64,000 bases of DNA from Pseudomonas sp. SJZ074 (GCF_007828215.1 NZ_VIUE01000020.1:1-64000); one strand, 5' to 3'. Counted from the first letter of the stretch, positions 50,978 through 60,002 are shown. Notes: a model not told the origin generated them from the letters alone. A program made the numbers and translations.

Positions 50978-51835
50978 ATGAGCCGCGCCCCGGATACATG
51001 GATTTTGACTGCCGACTGCCCCAGCGTGCTCGGCACTGTGGACGCGGTGACTCGCTTTCTGTTCGAGCAGGGCTGCTATGTCACCGAGCACCACTCCTTC
51101 GACGACCGGCTTTCGGGACGTTTCTTCATTCGTGTGGAATTTCGCCAACCCGATGGTTTCGACGAGCAGGATTTCCGTACCGGCCTGGCCGGGCGCGCCG
51201 AAGCCTTTGGCATGGTCTTCGAACTGACGCCGCCCAACTACCGGCCGAAAGTGGTGATCATGGTGTCCAAGGCCGATCACTGCCTCAACGATTTGCTCTA
51301 CCGCCAGCGCATTGGCCAGTTGTCCATGGACGTGGTCGCGGTGGTGTCCAATCACCCGGACCTCAAGCCGCTGGCCGACTGGCACCAGATTCCCTACTAC
51401 CATTTTCCCCTGGACCCGAACGACAAGCCGGCCCAGGAGCGGCAGGTGTGGCAGGTGATCGAAGACACCGGCGCCGAGCTGGTGATCCTCGCCCGCTACA
51501 TGCAGGTGCTGTCGCCGGAGCTGTGTCGCAAGCTCGACGGCAAGGCGATCAACATCCACCACTCCCTGCTGCCTGGCTTCAAGGGCGCGAAACCGTATCA
51601 CCAGGCCTACAACAAAGGCGTGAAGCTGGTCGGTGCCACGGCGCACTACATCAATAACGACCTGGACGAAGGCCCGATCATCGCCCAGGGCGTGGAGGTG
51701 GTGGACCACAGTCATTACCCCGAGGACCTGATTGCCAAGGGGCGGGATATCGAAGGGCTCACATTGGCCCGGGCCGTGGGATACCACATTGAACGGCGGG
51801 TTTTCCTGAACGCCAATCGTACTGTCGTTCTTTAG
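50978..51835 (+). CDS. purU: Formyltetrahydrofolate deformylase
   Basis: A 285-residue enzyme that hydrolyses 10-formyl-THF to formate and THF. The N-terminal ACT domain is TWILTADCPSVLGTVDAVTRFLFEQGCYVTEHHSF. The C-terminal formyltransferase fold has NIHHSLLPGFKGAKPYHQAYNKGVKLVGATAHYI and DLDEGPIIAQ, with the catalytic Asn-His-Asp set. Here it regenerates THF for sarcosine oxidase. The start at 50978 follows GAGGAG. Confidence 0.94.
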   Translation: MSRAPDTWILTADCPSVLGTVDAVTRFLFEQGCYVTEHHSFDDRLSGRFFIRVEFRQPDGFDEQDFRTGLAGRAEAFGMVFELTPPNYRPKVVIMVSKADHCLNDLLYRQRIGQLSMDVVAVVSNHPDLKPLADWHQIPYYHFPLDPNDKPAQERQVWQVIEDTGAELVILARYMQVLSPELCRKLDGKAINIHHSLLPGFKGAKPYHQAYNKGVKLVGATAHYINNDLDEGPIIAQGVEVVDHSHYPEDLIAKGRDIEGLTLARAVGYHIERRVFLNANRTVVL

Positions 51836-51963
51836 ATGCTTGGCGGCGCTCTGGGGCCCGTTGGCGAGCAGTTCTTCTTTGATAATCCCAGTACTAATCC
51901 GAGCACAAACGCGCTGCCTGCCTGGGTGACGCAGTTCCACAAAAACAACAGCGAGGTGAAAGC

Positions 51964-53163
51964 ATGTCCGGTAATCGTGGTGTCGTCTATCTCGGCAACG
52001 GCAAGGTCGAAGTACAGAAGATCGACTATCCAAAAATGCAGGACCCGCGTGGCAGAAAGATCGAGCACGGCGTCATCCTGCGCGTGGTATCCACCAACAT
52101 CTGCGGCTCCGACCAACACATGGTGCGCGGCCGTACCACCGCCCAGACCGGCCTGGTCCTGGGTCACGAGATCACCGGTGAAGTGATCGAGAAGGGCAGC
52201 GACGTCGAGAACCTGAAGATCGGTGATCTTGTGTCGGTACCGTTCAACGTCGCGTGCGGTCGTTGCCGTTCCTGCAAGGAACAGCACACCGGCGTCTGCC
52301 TGACCGTCAACCCGGCCCGTGCCGGTGGCGCCTACGGCTATGTCGACATGGGTGACTGGACCGGCGGCCAGGCCGAATACGTGCTGGTGCCATATGCTGA
52401 CTTCAACCTGCTGAAACTGCCGGACCGTGACAAGGCCATGGAGAAAATCCGCGACCTGACCTGTCTGTCCGACATCCTGCCTACCGGTTACCACGGCGCA
52501 GTGACTGCCGGCGTGGGGCCTGGCAGCACCGTGTACATCGCGGGTGCCGGTCCGGTCGGCCTTGCTGCTGCGGCTTCTGCTCGTCTGCTGGGCGCGGCAG
52601 TGGTCATCGTCGGCGATGTCAACCCGGTTCGCCTGGCTCACGCCAAGGCCCAGGGTTTCGAAATTGCCGACCTGTCCAAGGACACCCCGCTGCATGAGCA
52701 GATCGCTAACCTGCTGGGCGAGCCGGAAGTTGACTGCGCTGTCGACGCCGTGGGCTTCGAAGCCCGTGGTCATGGCCATGAAGGTGTCAAGCAGGAGGCT
52801 CCGGCCACCGTGCTCAACTCCCTGATGCAAGTGACCCGTGTCGCCGGCAAGATCGGTATCCCTGGCCTGTACGTCACCGAAGATCCGGGCGCGGTCGATG
52901 CCGCCGCCAAGATCGGTGCCCTGAGCATCCGCTTCGGCCTCGGCTGGGCCAAGTCCCACAGCTTCCACACCGGCCAGACTCCGGTGATGAAGTACAACCG
53001 CGCGCTGATGCAGGCGATCATGTGGGACCGCATCAACATCGCGGAAATCGTCGGCGTACAGGTGATCAGCCTGGACGACGCGCCGAAAGGCTACGGCGAG
53101 TTCGACGCCGGTGTACCGAAGAAATTCGTGATCGACCCGCACAAGCTGTTCAGCGCGGCGTAA
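51964..53163 (+). CDS. fdhA: Glutathione-independent formaldehyde dehydrogenase
   Basis: A 399-residue zinc-dependent medium-chain dehydrogenase with bound NAD that oxidises formaldehyde from the demethylases to formate. The catalytic zinc motif is NICGSDQHMVRGRT and GHEITGEVIEKG; the structural zinc cysteines are in ACGRCRSCKEQHTGVC; the NAD motif is VYIAGAGPVGLAAAASARLLGA. It ends the operon at a strong terminator (53181). Confidence 0.95.
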   Translation: MSGNRGVVYLGNGKVEVQKIDYPKMQDPRGRKIEHGVILRVVSTNICGSDQHMVRGRTTAQTGLVLGHEITGEVIEKGSDVENLKIGDLVSVPFNVACGRCRSCKEQHTGVCLTVNPARAGGAYGYVDMGDWTGGQAEYVLVPYADFNLLKLPDRDKAMEKIRDLTCLSDILPTGYHGAVTAGVGPGSTVYIAGAGPVGLAAAASARLLGAAVVIVGDVNPVRLAHAKAQGFEIADLSKDTPLHEQIANLLGEPEVDCAVDAVGFEARGHGHEGVKQEAPATVLNSLMQVTRVAGKIGIPGLYVTEDPGAVDAAAKIGALSIRFGLGWAKSHSFHTGQTPVMKYNRALMQAIMWDRINIAEIVGVQVISLDDAPKGYGEFDAGVPKKFVIDPHKLFSAA

Positions 53164-53180
53164 GGCTGTAGGCAAGACGG

Positions 53181-53210
53181 AAAAAGGGCGACAGTGATGT
53201 CGCCCTTTTT
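53181..53210. terminator. Bidirectional intrinsic terminator
   Basis: AAAAAGGGCGAC (53181-53192), the loop AGTGAT, and GTCGCCCTTTTT (53199-53210) form a perfect 12-bp stem with an A-run and a T-run. It serves fdhA on the plus strand and the secreted-protein gene at 53220 on the minus strand. Confidence 0.92.
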
Positions 53211-53219
53211 ATTTGCGAT

Positions 53220-53573
53220 TTATTTGTCTTTGGTCAGGGTCAGCTCTCGGGTATAGATCACGTTGCCCTGATTGTCTTCCTGGGGATTGCCCCTGTATTG
53301 GCAGGTGTCCCCCGTGGGGGAAATGGAGACTGCTTTGAGATTGTGGCTCAGGAAGTCGTCTGAGTTGGATTGAAATTGTGACCCCGACCAAGTGCCTCCG
53401 TTTGCATCGGTCGCGGTGTATTTGAAGCCTTCATTATGTGGAGGCGGATAGGATGACGACGCATGAGAAGACTTTATAGTGCCCGGCTGAGGGCATGATG
53501 CGATCGTCGAGGCGTGCACAAGGCCAGGTAAAGCCAGCAGCGCAAACATACCGGCAAGTATCAACTTGTCCAT
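53220..53573 (-). CDS. Small secreted protein, DUF3757-like
   Basis: A 117-residue exported protein with the signal peptide MDKLILAGMFALLALPGLVHA. The mature part has CPQPGTIKSS, then PPPHNEGFKYTATDANGGTWSGSQF, and a second cysteine in GDTCQYRG. It is a close paralogue of the next gene upstream (53613): both share PPPH-(N/G)EGF-x-YTA and W-(S/T)G. The function is unknown. Confidence 0.75.
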   Translation of the reverse strand: MDKLILAGMFALLALPGLVHASTIASCPQPGTIKSSHASSSYPPPHNEGFKYTATDANGGTWSGSQFQSNSDDFLSHNLKAVSISPTGDTCQYRGNPQEDNQGNVIYTRELTLTKDK

Positions 53574-53612
53574 AACAGGTACTCCGCTATTCGAAGGGTG
53601 ATGGTGCTGGCG

Positions 53613-53951
53613 CTATTCTTTCTTCAATCTTAAATAGGGCGTCGACTTTTCGTTGCCTATAACAACATCTTTTCCGCCGTAGTCGCAGACCTTTCCATTG
53701 TCAGAGATTTTCTCTGCCTTCAGCTCATACCTGGGATCCAGGAAGTCATCGGCAGTTGATGACACCTGACCCGTCCAGCCACCCGGGGCCGTGTATTGGA
53801 AGCCTTCACCATGAGGGGGCGGAAGGTCCGGATCCGTGTAAGGCGTTGATTTGATATCGCTGACTTCTGGACAGGATCCGATATCCGCGGCATGGGCATT
53901 ACCTATCAGCCCCATTGTCAAAAGCACGCCGGTGAGGATTATTTTGCACAT
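53613..53951 (-). CDS. Small secreted protein, DUF3757-like paralogue
   Basis: A 112-residue exported protein with the signal peptide MCKIILTGVLLTMGLIGNAHA. The mature part is IGSCPEVSDIKSTPY...LPPPHGEGFQYTAPGGWTGQVSSTADDFLDPRYELKAEKI, with the second cysteine in NGKVCDYGG. It lies 39 bp upstream of its paralogue. A CTGTCA-N4-TGACAG palindrome lies about 60 bp upstream of the start. Confidence 0.75.
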   Translation of the reverse strand: MCKIILTGVLLTMGLIGNAHAADIGSCPEVSDIKSTPYTDPDLPPPHGEGFQYTAPGGWTGQVSSTADDFLDPRYELKAEKISDNGKVCDYGGKDVVIGNEKSTPYLRLKKE

Positions 53952-54009
53952 TCGATGTACTCCGTTACTTGGTTACAGCCCGGATGTTCATCGATAGACA
54001 GACCCTCGC

Positions 54010-54028
54010 CTACTGTCAGAGCTGACAG
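54010..54028 (-). promoter_or_regulatory. Palindrome CTGTCA-N4-TGACAG upstream of the 53613-53951 gene
   Basis: CTACTGTCA begins at 54010 and TGACAG ends at 54028, with the loop GAGC. The distance from CTACTGTCA to the start codon (59 bases) is the same as for the palindrome upstream of the gene at 20683-21459. Confidence 0.55.
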
Positions 54029-54112
54029 CACTCAAGGCCGATAAGAAATAGGCTCGCTCGTTTTTATATCCAAGTGTCCGTTCCATTTCCTGTCAGGGAT
54101 GGATAATCCACT

Positions 54113-54688
54113 TCAAGGCTGGGTTACGGTTGCCGTTTTGACCCGCTCGCAGAAGTCGGGGTAGAAACCCCAGACATTCGTGTCCTGACATTCATGCTGG
54201 GCCTGGGTCAGCGCATCCCTGTCGAATGTGAGGCTTCCAGGTGCGCTGGCGAAGGTGATATAGCCATCCCTTTGGGTCTTGATCCCATCGAATCCTCGCA
54301 TGTCGTAAACCAGTTCAACGTCGTCGTCGGCAAGGAGTCGAGCCTTGACTGTCACTTGGGCGTACTGCTTGCCCCCGGGGGCGTCATTCAGTGCGGCGAG
54401 TCCATGACCAACAACGCGTAACAGCCGGGGAACCCAACCCTCGTCGGTCCCGGCGGCGCCCGGGCGATAAGTCACGGTAAGCGTTTGCTGGTCGCGGGTG
54501 ACCGCGGTCAGGGACGGGTCGTAGCGCTTGATGCGGTGCTCGATGGTCAGCCAGGTCTTCTGCTCCTCGCTGACACCATCGGCCAATTCCGGATTCAGCG
54601 GCCCTCTCAGGCATTCGTTGATACCTAGCGCGATCAGCATGCCCGCCAGGATCACCGCGAGGGTGGCGCCACCAATTTTTATGTCCAT
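54113..54688 (-). CDS. Membrane-anchored protein of unknown function
   Basis: A 191-residue protein with one N-terminal transmembrane segment (KIGGATLAVILAGMLIALGI) and an exported-looking C-terminal domain containing three cysteines (one at CLRGPL, others in HECQDTN and PDFCERV). The start at 54688 (MDIKIGG) is preferred; another in-frame start lies nine codons up. I do not recognise the family. Confidence 0.6.
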   Translation of the reverse strand: MDIKIGGATLAVILAGMLIALGINECLRGPLNPELADGVSEEQKTWLTIEHRIKRYDPSLTAVTRDQQTLTVTYRPGAAGTDEGWVPRLLRVVGHGLAALNDAPGGKQYAQVTVKARLLADDDVELVYDMRGFDGIKTQRDGYITFASAPGSLTFDRDALTQAQHECQDTNVWGFYPDFCERVKTATVTQP

Positions 54689-54772
54689 AGGCAAACTCTT
54701 CAGAGGGAGGCGCACTGTACGGTATCAGCGGACTCCGGGTCATCTGCCTGCGGCGGCTAAGCGATAGATCAA

Positions 54773-55186
54773 TCAGAAACTCAGGTTGAAGTCGTCAGCA
54801 CCAATGAGCTTGCACACCTCAAGGGCAAGATTTTCGCAGCGCCGATTCGTCCACGCTGAAACAGGCGGCTGTATCTGAAGATACTGCAGCGCCAGGTTGA
54901 CGGATGCGTATGCGCAAGTGAGGGTCGTACTGCCCGGTGTTGTTGGGGCGTCAATGTCATGGAGAGCAAACTCGGCGCCGTTGAGTTTCATGGATGCCGG
55001 ATCGTCCATGTTAATGACGCTCTGACTTGCCCACTCTCGTTCATCCTGCACTTCGATGGACTTAACCTCCCAGGGTTTGATGTGTTCAGTGATATTCGCA
55101 ATGGCAGGACAGGTTATTTCGCCGGCCCTGATATGGTCGATAAACAATAGAAGTAACCACGTGCATCCCGTCAGCGTAATTTTCAT
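54773..55186 (-). CDS. Small secreted cysteine-containing protein
   Basis: A 137-residue exported protein with a signal peptide (MKITLTGCTWLLLLFIDHIRA). The mature part begins GEITCPAIANITEHIKPWEVKSIEV and includes LTCAYASVNLALQYL and RRCENLALEVCKL. The early CP motif resembles the DUF3757 neighbours, but the rest differs. A CTGTCA-N4-TGACAG palindrome lies 55 bp upstream. Confidence 0.68.
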   Translation of the reverse strand: MKITLTGCTWLLLLFIDHIRAGEITCPAIANITEHIKPWEVKSIEVQDEREWASQSVINMDDPASMKLNGAEFALHDIDAPTTPGSTTLTCAYASVNLALQYLQIQPPVSAWTNRRCENLALEVCKLIGADDFNLSF

Positions 55187-55239
55187 GTCCAGGCTCCATT
55201 GGCTCCAATAGAACATGGTCGTCATTGGCGCCGATCGGG

Positions 55240-55264
55240 CTACTGTCAATCCTGACAGTTTTTT
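55240..55264. promoter_or_regulatory. Palindrome CTGTCA-N4-TGACAG upstream of the 54773-55186 gene
   Basis: ACTGTCA (55242-55248), the loop ATCC, TGACAGT (55253-55259), then a run of T on the plus strand. Read on the minus strand it contains the hexamer TTGACA, a consensus -35 box, 54-70 bases ahead of the gene start. On the plus strand it could also work as a weak terminator. Confidence 0.5.
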
Positions 55265-55370
55265 ATGTCCATTCAGAATATGCGGAGCCGTTCATAGCGC
55301 TTTCGGCGATGACTGGCATGTGGGCACGCGGAACGATCCTGGCCCTCCTCAGTCCAATCCACGATTTTAT

Positions 55371-55394
55371 GCCGCCCTTATCGGGCGGCTTTTT
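55371..55394 (+). terminator. Intrinsic terminator 24 bp ahead of the DUF2780 gene
   Basis: GCCGCCC (55371-55377), the loop TTATC, GGGCGGC (55383-55389) and TTTTT. It lies in the divergent spacer on the plus strand, with no coding gene upstream on that strand, so it may end a small RNA or act as an attenuator for the next gene. Confidence 0.65.
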
Positions 55395-55417
55395 CATGGT
55401 TCAAGAGGGCGTTCGCA

Positions 55418-55996
55418 ATGAAGGTTTCACGCGGTTTCGCACTGTCCTGTCTGCTGTCGCTGGCGGCCGGTCCGGTCTTCGCGCAGTTCAGCCTCAGTGA
55501 TGCGGCCAATGCGGTGGCGGCCATGCAGGGCGGACGGGGTGAGCAGGGGGAGGGCGCCGTAGCCGCCGCGCCCGAAGCCGCCGGGCTGCTCAACACGTTG
55601 GGTTCGGAGCTGAAGATCACGCCGGAACAAGCCATCGGCGGTGCCGGCGCGATGTTGGGGCTGGCAAAGAACCGTCTCAGCGAGCCGCAATTTTCCGAGC
55701 TGAGCCAAAGCGTGCCGGGCCTGGACCAGATTGCTGGCAACAGTGCCATCGGTGGACTCAATGGCCTGGGTGGCCTGCTCGGTGGCGGTTCGCAGAAGAA
55801 TGCCCTGCTCGATGGCCTGCTGGGCAACGTCAAGGACACCAGGGACCTGAACAATGCCTTCAGTGCCTTGGGCATGGACAGCGGCATGATCGGCCAGTTT
55901 GCTCCGGTGATCCTCCAATACCTCGGTCAGCAAGGCGTGGCCGGTTCATTGCTGCAGAACCTCGGTGGCATCTGGGGCACTGGTGCCGGCATCTGA
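55418..55996 (+). CDS. DUF2780 exported protein
   Basis: A 192-residue exported protein with the signal peptide MKVSRGFALSCLLSLAAGPVFA. The middle part LLNTLGSELKITPEQAIGGAGAMLGLAKNRLS is the DUF2780 hallmark, followed by glycine-rich helices (GGLNGLGGLLGGG) and a hydrophobic C-terminus. A periplasmic or surface location is likely; the function is unknown. It ends back to back with the acyltransferase gene with no spacer. Confidence 0.85.
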   Translation: MKVSRGFALSCLLSLAAGPVFAQFSLSDAANAVAAMQGGRGEQGEGAVAAAPEAAGLLNTLGSELKITPEQAIGGAGAMLGLAKNRLSEPQFSELSQSVPGLDQIAGNSAIGGLNGLGGLLGGGSQKNALLDGLLGNVKDTRDLNNAFSALGMDSGMIGQFAPVILQYLGQQGVAGSLLQNLGGIWGTGAGI

Positions 55997-56884
55997 TCAG
56001 CGGCGCTCGTCGAGCAAGGCGACGATGCGTCGGTCTTTTTCGGTCCAGAGCTGGTTGACCCAGTTCTGGATGTGCTGGCGAAACACGGGATCGTTTTCGT
56101 AATCGCCTTGCCACAGCGCAGGGTCCAGCGGGCGGGTCTGGATGTCGATGATGACCCTTGGCACAGAACCGCTGATCAGGTCCCAGAACCCCGGAATCCG
56201 CGCCTGCGGATACACCACGGTCACATCCAGGATCGCGTCCAGTTGTTCGCCCATCGCTGCCAGCACGAACGCGACGCCACCGGCCTTGGGCTTGAGCAGG
56301 TGGGCAAAGGGTGATTGCTGCTGCTGGCTCTTGGCGGCGGTAAAGCGTGTCCCTTCGAGGTAGTTCACCACGGTGACGGGCTGGCGCTTGAACAGCTCGC
56401 AAGCCGCCCGGGTGATTTCCAGATCCTTTCCGGCCAGTTCCGGGTTCTTCGCCAGGAAGGCCTTGGTGTAGCGCTTCATGAACGGATAGTCCAGCGCCCA
56501 CCAGGCCAGTCCCAGGAACGGTACCCAGATCAGCTCTCTCTTGAGGAAAAACTTGAAGAACGGTGTGCGCCGGTTGAGGACCTGGATAAGGGCGGGAATG
56601 TCCACCCATGACTGGTGATTGCTGATGACCAGGTAAGAGGTATCGCCACGCAAGCCTTCGCCACCGCGAATATCCCAGCGGGTGGGAATGCACAGGGCGA
56701 AGATCAGTTTGTCGATCTCGGCCCAGGTTTCGGCGATCCACATCACCGCCCACGAGGCGTAGTCGCGAAAGCGTCCGGGCAGGATCAGCTTGAGCAGCGC
56801 GAACACCATCAGCGGCCCGAACAGCACCAGGGTGTTGAGCAACAGCAGCAGGGTGACGAAACAGCCGGTGAGCAGGCGGCGCAT
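55997..56884 (-). CDS. 1-acylglycerol-3-phosphate acyltransferase-like protein
   Basis: A 295-residue membrane acyltransferase of the PlsC superfamily, closest by pattern to the YihG-type group. A long hydrophobic N-terminus (LLTGCFVTLLLLLNTLVLFGPLMVFALLKLIL) precedes the catalytic SNHQSWVDIPAL (NHx4D) and NYLEGTRFT (EGTR) motifs, then VVYPQARIPGFWDLISG. The ATG at 56884 has AAGAG upstream; a TTG at 56899 is less likely. Confidence 0.88.
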   Translation of the reverse strand: MRRLLTGCFVTLLLLLNTLVLFGPLMVFALLKLILPGRFRDYASWAVMWIAETWAEIDKLIFALCIPTRWDIRGGEGLRGDTSYLVISNHQSWVDIPALIQVLNRRTPFFKFFLKRELIWVPFLGLAWWALDYPFMKRYTKAFLAKNPELAGKDLEITRAACELFKRQPVTVVNYLEGTRFTAAKSQQQQSPFAHLLKPKAGGVAFVLAAMGEQLDAILDVTVVYPQARIPGFWDLISGSVPRVIIDIQTRPLDPALWQGDYENDPVFRQHIQNWVNQLWTEKDRRIVALLDERR

Positions 56885-57116
56885 AAATGACTCTTGCAAG
56901 CGGGTGGGCGGGCCATGATAAGCAGCTTCGGGCGGCAGGCCAAATTGAGCCGGACGAATGTTTCACCTTCTGACCGGTATGCTGGGTTTCCAAACAGGCT
57001 TTGCCATTACCCCAATCGGGGCGCTTCGCTGTTGCGCGGGAGTAAGCTCCCTCGCCCAGACCGAACGAATCCACCGCCCACGGTCTAAAAAACCACCCCC
57101 ACAGGAGCCCTATTGC

Positions 57117-57623
57117 ATGAAATCCCTTCTCGCCCTGTTTTCCCTGGTGGCCCTTCCCGTGCTGGCCGCCGAACCGACCCTTTATGGGCGTTACGAATAC
57201 ATCGCGCTGCCGGAAATCGGTGGTGAAGTGCTCAAGGCCAAGATGGACACCGGGGCCCTGACCGCCTCGCTGTCGGCCAAGGACATTGAAACGTTTACCC
57301 GCGACGGTGATGACTGGGTGCGGTTCCGCCTGGCGACCAAGGACGCGAGCAACAAGGTCTTCGAGCACAAGATCGCGCGTATCAGCAAGATCAAGACCCG
57401 TTCCGAGGAGGATGAGGACGAGGACGAAAAGATCGCCCCCACCAAACGTCCGGTCGTGGACCTGGAACTGTGCCTGGGTAACGTCAAGCGTACCGTCGAG
57501 GTCAACCTGACCGACCGCAGCAGCTTCAATTACCCGCTGCTGATCGGCGCCAAGGCCCTGCGCGAATTCGGGGCGGCGGTGAACCCGGCCCGACGTTTCA
57601 CGGCGGACAAGCCCGACTGCTGA
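57117..57623 (+). CDS. Retropepsin-like ATP-grasp-associated protease (RimB/DUF785 type)
   Basis: A 168-residue exported protein with the signal peptide MKSLLALFSLVALPVLA. The aspartic-protease-like motif is KAKMDTGALTASLSA (DTGA), followed by an acidic insert (SEEDEDEDEKIAPTKRP) and YPLLIGAKALREFGAAVNP. The start at 57117 is chosen for the signal peptide. Related cytoplasmic proteins sit with RimK; this one is exported and stands before creB. Confidence 0.8.
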   Translation: MKSLLALFSLVALPVLAAEPTLYGRYEYIALPEIGGEVLKAKMDTGALTASLSAKDIETFTRDGDDWVRFRLATKDASNKVFEHKIARISKIKTRSEEDEDEDEKIAPTKRPVVDLELCLGNVKRTVEVNLTDRSSFNYPLLIGAKALREFGAAVNPARRFTADKPDC

Positions 57624-57692
57624 TTTCCCCGATTGACGTGCCCCGAGGCTTGGGGCACCGTTCCGGCAACTTTACTGTCGGGCTCGCAAGAC

Positions 57693-58379
57693 ATGCCTCA
57701 TATTCTGATCGTCGAAGACGAAGCCGCCATCGCTGATACGCTGGTGTTCGCCCTGCAAGGCGAGGGCTTCGAGACCACGTGGCTGAGCCTTGGCGTTGCC
57801 GCGCTCGAGCACCAGAAAAACACCCCCGCGGACCTGATCATCCTCGACGTAGGGCTGCCAGATATCAGCGGTTTCGAGACTTGCAAGAATCTCAGACGTT
57901 TCAGCGACGTTCCGGTCATTTTTCTGACAGCTCGGGATGGTGAGATCGACCGGGTCGTGGGCCTGGAGATCGGCGCCGATGATTACGTAGTCAAACCCTT
58001 CAGCCCTCGCGAGGTGGCGGCCAGGGTCCGCGCCATCCTCAAGCGGGTAGCGCCAGCGCCTCGCCCGGCCACGGAACTGGGCACGGCGTTGTTCCAGGTG
58101 GACAGCGATCGCGTGCAGATCAACTATCGCGGCAAACCGCTGAACCTCACTCGCCACGAGTTTCGCCTGCTGAACTGTCTGCTGGAGCAACCGGAGCGGG
58201 TATTCAGTCGCGAACAACTGCTCGACGCCCTGGGCGTGGCCAGCGACGCCGGCTACGAGCGCAGCATCGACAGCCATATCAAGAGCGTGCGCGCCAAGTT
58301 GCGCCTGGTCAGGGCCGAGGCCGAACCGATCCAGACCCATCGTGGCCTCGGCTACAGCTACAGCCCGGGGCACAGCTGA
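57693..58379 (+). CDS. creB: Response regulator CreB
   Basis: A 228-residue OmpR-type regulator. The receiver (residues 1-120) has the acidic pair ED in ILIVEDE, the phosphorylated Asp52 in LIILDVGLPDISG, and Lys in YVVKPFSPRE. The C-terminal winged helix has LTRHEFRLLNCLLEQPERVFSREQLLDAL and ERSIDSHIKSVRAKL. The start at 57693 matches the receiver N-terminus. Its stop overlaps the creC start. In Pseudomonas CreBC affects beta-lactam tolerance, biofilm and fitness. Confidence 0.93.
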   Translation: MPHILIVEDEAAIADTLVFALQGEGFETTWLSLGVAALEHQKNTPADLIILDVGLPDISGFETCKNLRRFSDVPVIFLTARDGEIDRVVGLEIGADDYVVKPFSPREVAARVRAILKRVAPAPRPATELGTALFQVDSDRVQINYRGKPLNLTRHEFRLLNCLLEQPERVFSREQLLDALGVASDAGYERSIDSHIKSVRAKLRLVRAEAEPIQTHRGLGYSYSPGHS

Positions 58380-59797
58380 TGCCGCTGGGGATCCGCATCT
58401 TTCTGGTCTATGTGCTGTTCATCGGCCTGACCGGGTATTTCGTGCTAGGCACGGTGATCGAGCAGATCCGTCCCGGCGTGCGTCAGTCCACCGAGGAAAC
58501 CCTGGTGGACACGGCCAACCTGATGGCCGAGATCCTGCGGGACGATTTCAAGGCCGGGACCCTCAACCAGAATCGCTGGCCACAGTTGCTCAAGGCCTAC
58601 GGCGAGCGTCAACCGGCGGCGACGATCTGGGGCCTGCCGAAGAACCAGGTCAGCCATCGCATCTATGTCACGGATGCCAGGGGCATCGTGGTACTCGACT
58701 CCAGCGGTGTGGCCGTGGGCCAGGACTATTCACGCTGGAACGATGTCTACCTGACCCTGCGCGGTCAATACGGCGCCCGCTCGAGTCGCAGCGTGGCGGA
58801 TGACCCGAGTTCTTCAGTGATGCACGTCGGTGCGCCGATCCGTGATAACGGCCGGATCATTGGCGTGGTCACCGTGGCCAAGCCCAATAGCTCGCTGCAG
58901 CCTTATATCGACCGCACGGAACGGCGACTGCTGCTCTACGGGGTCGGCTTGATCGGCCTCGGCCTGGTACTGGGGGCGTTGCTGTCGTGGTGGCTCAGTT
59001 CGGCGCTGCGCCGCCTGACCGCCTATGCCCAAGCCGTCAGCCAGGGGCAACGGGTGGAAGTGCCGCATTATCGCGGTGGCGAGTTCGAACAACTGGCGCA
59101 CGCCCTGGAGCACATGCGCACGCAGCTCGAAGGCAAGGCTTACGTCGAGCGCTACGTGCACACCCTGACGCACGAACTCAAGAGCCCGCTGGCGGCGATT
59201 CGCGGCGCCGCCGAGCTGTTGCAGAGCGACATGCCCGCCGCGCAGCACCAACGCTTTGTCAGCAACATCGACAGTGAAAGCGTGCGCATGCAACAGCTGA
59301 TCGAGCGTTTGCTCAACCTGGCCCAGGTCGAACAGCGCCAGGGGCTGGAAGAACAGGTCGCGGTGCCGCTGGCGGGGTTGCTGGAGGAACTGATGGAGGC
59401 CCGTAGTGGCTGGATCGAACGCCGGCAATTGCGGGTCGAGCGGCACATCGCCGCCGACCTGGCGCTGACCGGCGAGGCGTTTCTGTTGCGCCAGGCCCTG
59501 GGCAACCTGCTGGACAACGCCCTGGATTTCACTCCTTCAAACGGGTTGTTGCGCATCAGTGCCGGGCGCAGCGGCAATCGTATCGAGATCCGCCTGTTCA
59601 ATCAGGCCGAGCCGATTCCCGACTACGCCCTGCCGCGCCTGAGCGAACGTTTCTATTCCCTGCCGCGTCCAGACAGCGGCCGCAAGAGTACCGGCCTGGG
59701 GCTCAACTTCGTGACGGAAGTGGTGCAGCTGCATGGCGGTGAGTTTGGTATCGGCAATGTCGAGGGCGGGGTGGAAGTGGTGCTGCGGCTGCCCTGA
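58379..59797 (+). CDS. creC: Sensor histidine kinase CreC
   Basis: A 472-residue membrane kinase. TM1 is near residues 5-28 (IFLVYVLFIGLTGYFVLGTVI) and TM2 near 182-205 (LLYGVGLIGLGLVLGALLSWWLSSAL), with a periplasmic sensor between. A HAMP domain follows, then the H-box THELKSPLAAIRGAAELL, the N-box NLLDNALDFTP and the G-box STGLGLNFV. It overlaps creB by one base. Confidence 0.93.
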   Translation: MPLGIRIFLVYVLFIGLTGYFVLGTVIEQIRPGVRQSTEETLVDTANLMAEILRDDFKAGTLNQNRWPQLLKAYGERQPAATIWGLPKNQVSHRIYVTDARGIVVLDSSGVAVGQDYSRWNDVYLTLRGQYGARSSRSVADDPSSSVMHVGAPIRDNGRIIGVVTVAKPNSSLQPYIDRTERRLLLYGVGLIGLGLVLGALLSWWLSSALRRLTAYAQAVSQGQRVEVPHYRGGEFEQLAHALEHMRTQLEGKAYVERYVHTLTHELKSPLAAIRGAAELLQSDMPAAQHQRFVSNIDSESVRMQQLIERLLNLAQVEQRQGLEEQVAVPLAGLLEELMEARSGWIERRQLRVERHIAADLALTGEAFLLRQALGNLLDNALDFTPSNGLLRISAGRSGNRIEIRLFNQAEPIPDYALPRLSERFYSLPRPDSGRKSTGLGLNFVTEVVQLHGGEFGIGNVEGGVEVVLRLP

Positions 59798-59826
59798 AAG
59801 CCAATCTGTCGGTCAATACACACCTT

Positions 59827-59909
59827 GTGGGAGCGGGCTTGCTCGCGAAGGCGATGAACCAGTCGACACTGTTGTCACTGACCCACTGCCTTCGCGAGCA
59901 AGCCCGCAG
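59827..59909. repeat. REPIN between creC and creD
   Basis: TGTGGGAGCGGGCTTGCTCGCGAAGGC and its shortened inverse GCCTTCGCGAGCAAGCCCGC; the right arm lacks the outer TCCCACA. Confidence 0.8.
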
Positions 59910-60002
59910 GTTCTCCAGTCTCCACACAATCTCCACATTGCCCACATAAACAGCCCACACAGCGCCGCCAGACTCTTCCCATTCGAACAGGGAGAGCCCC
60001 AC

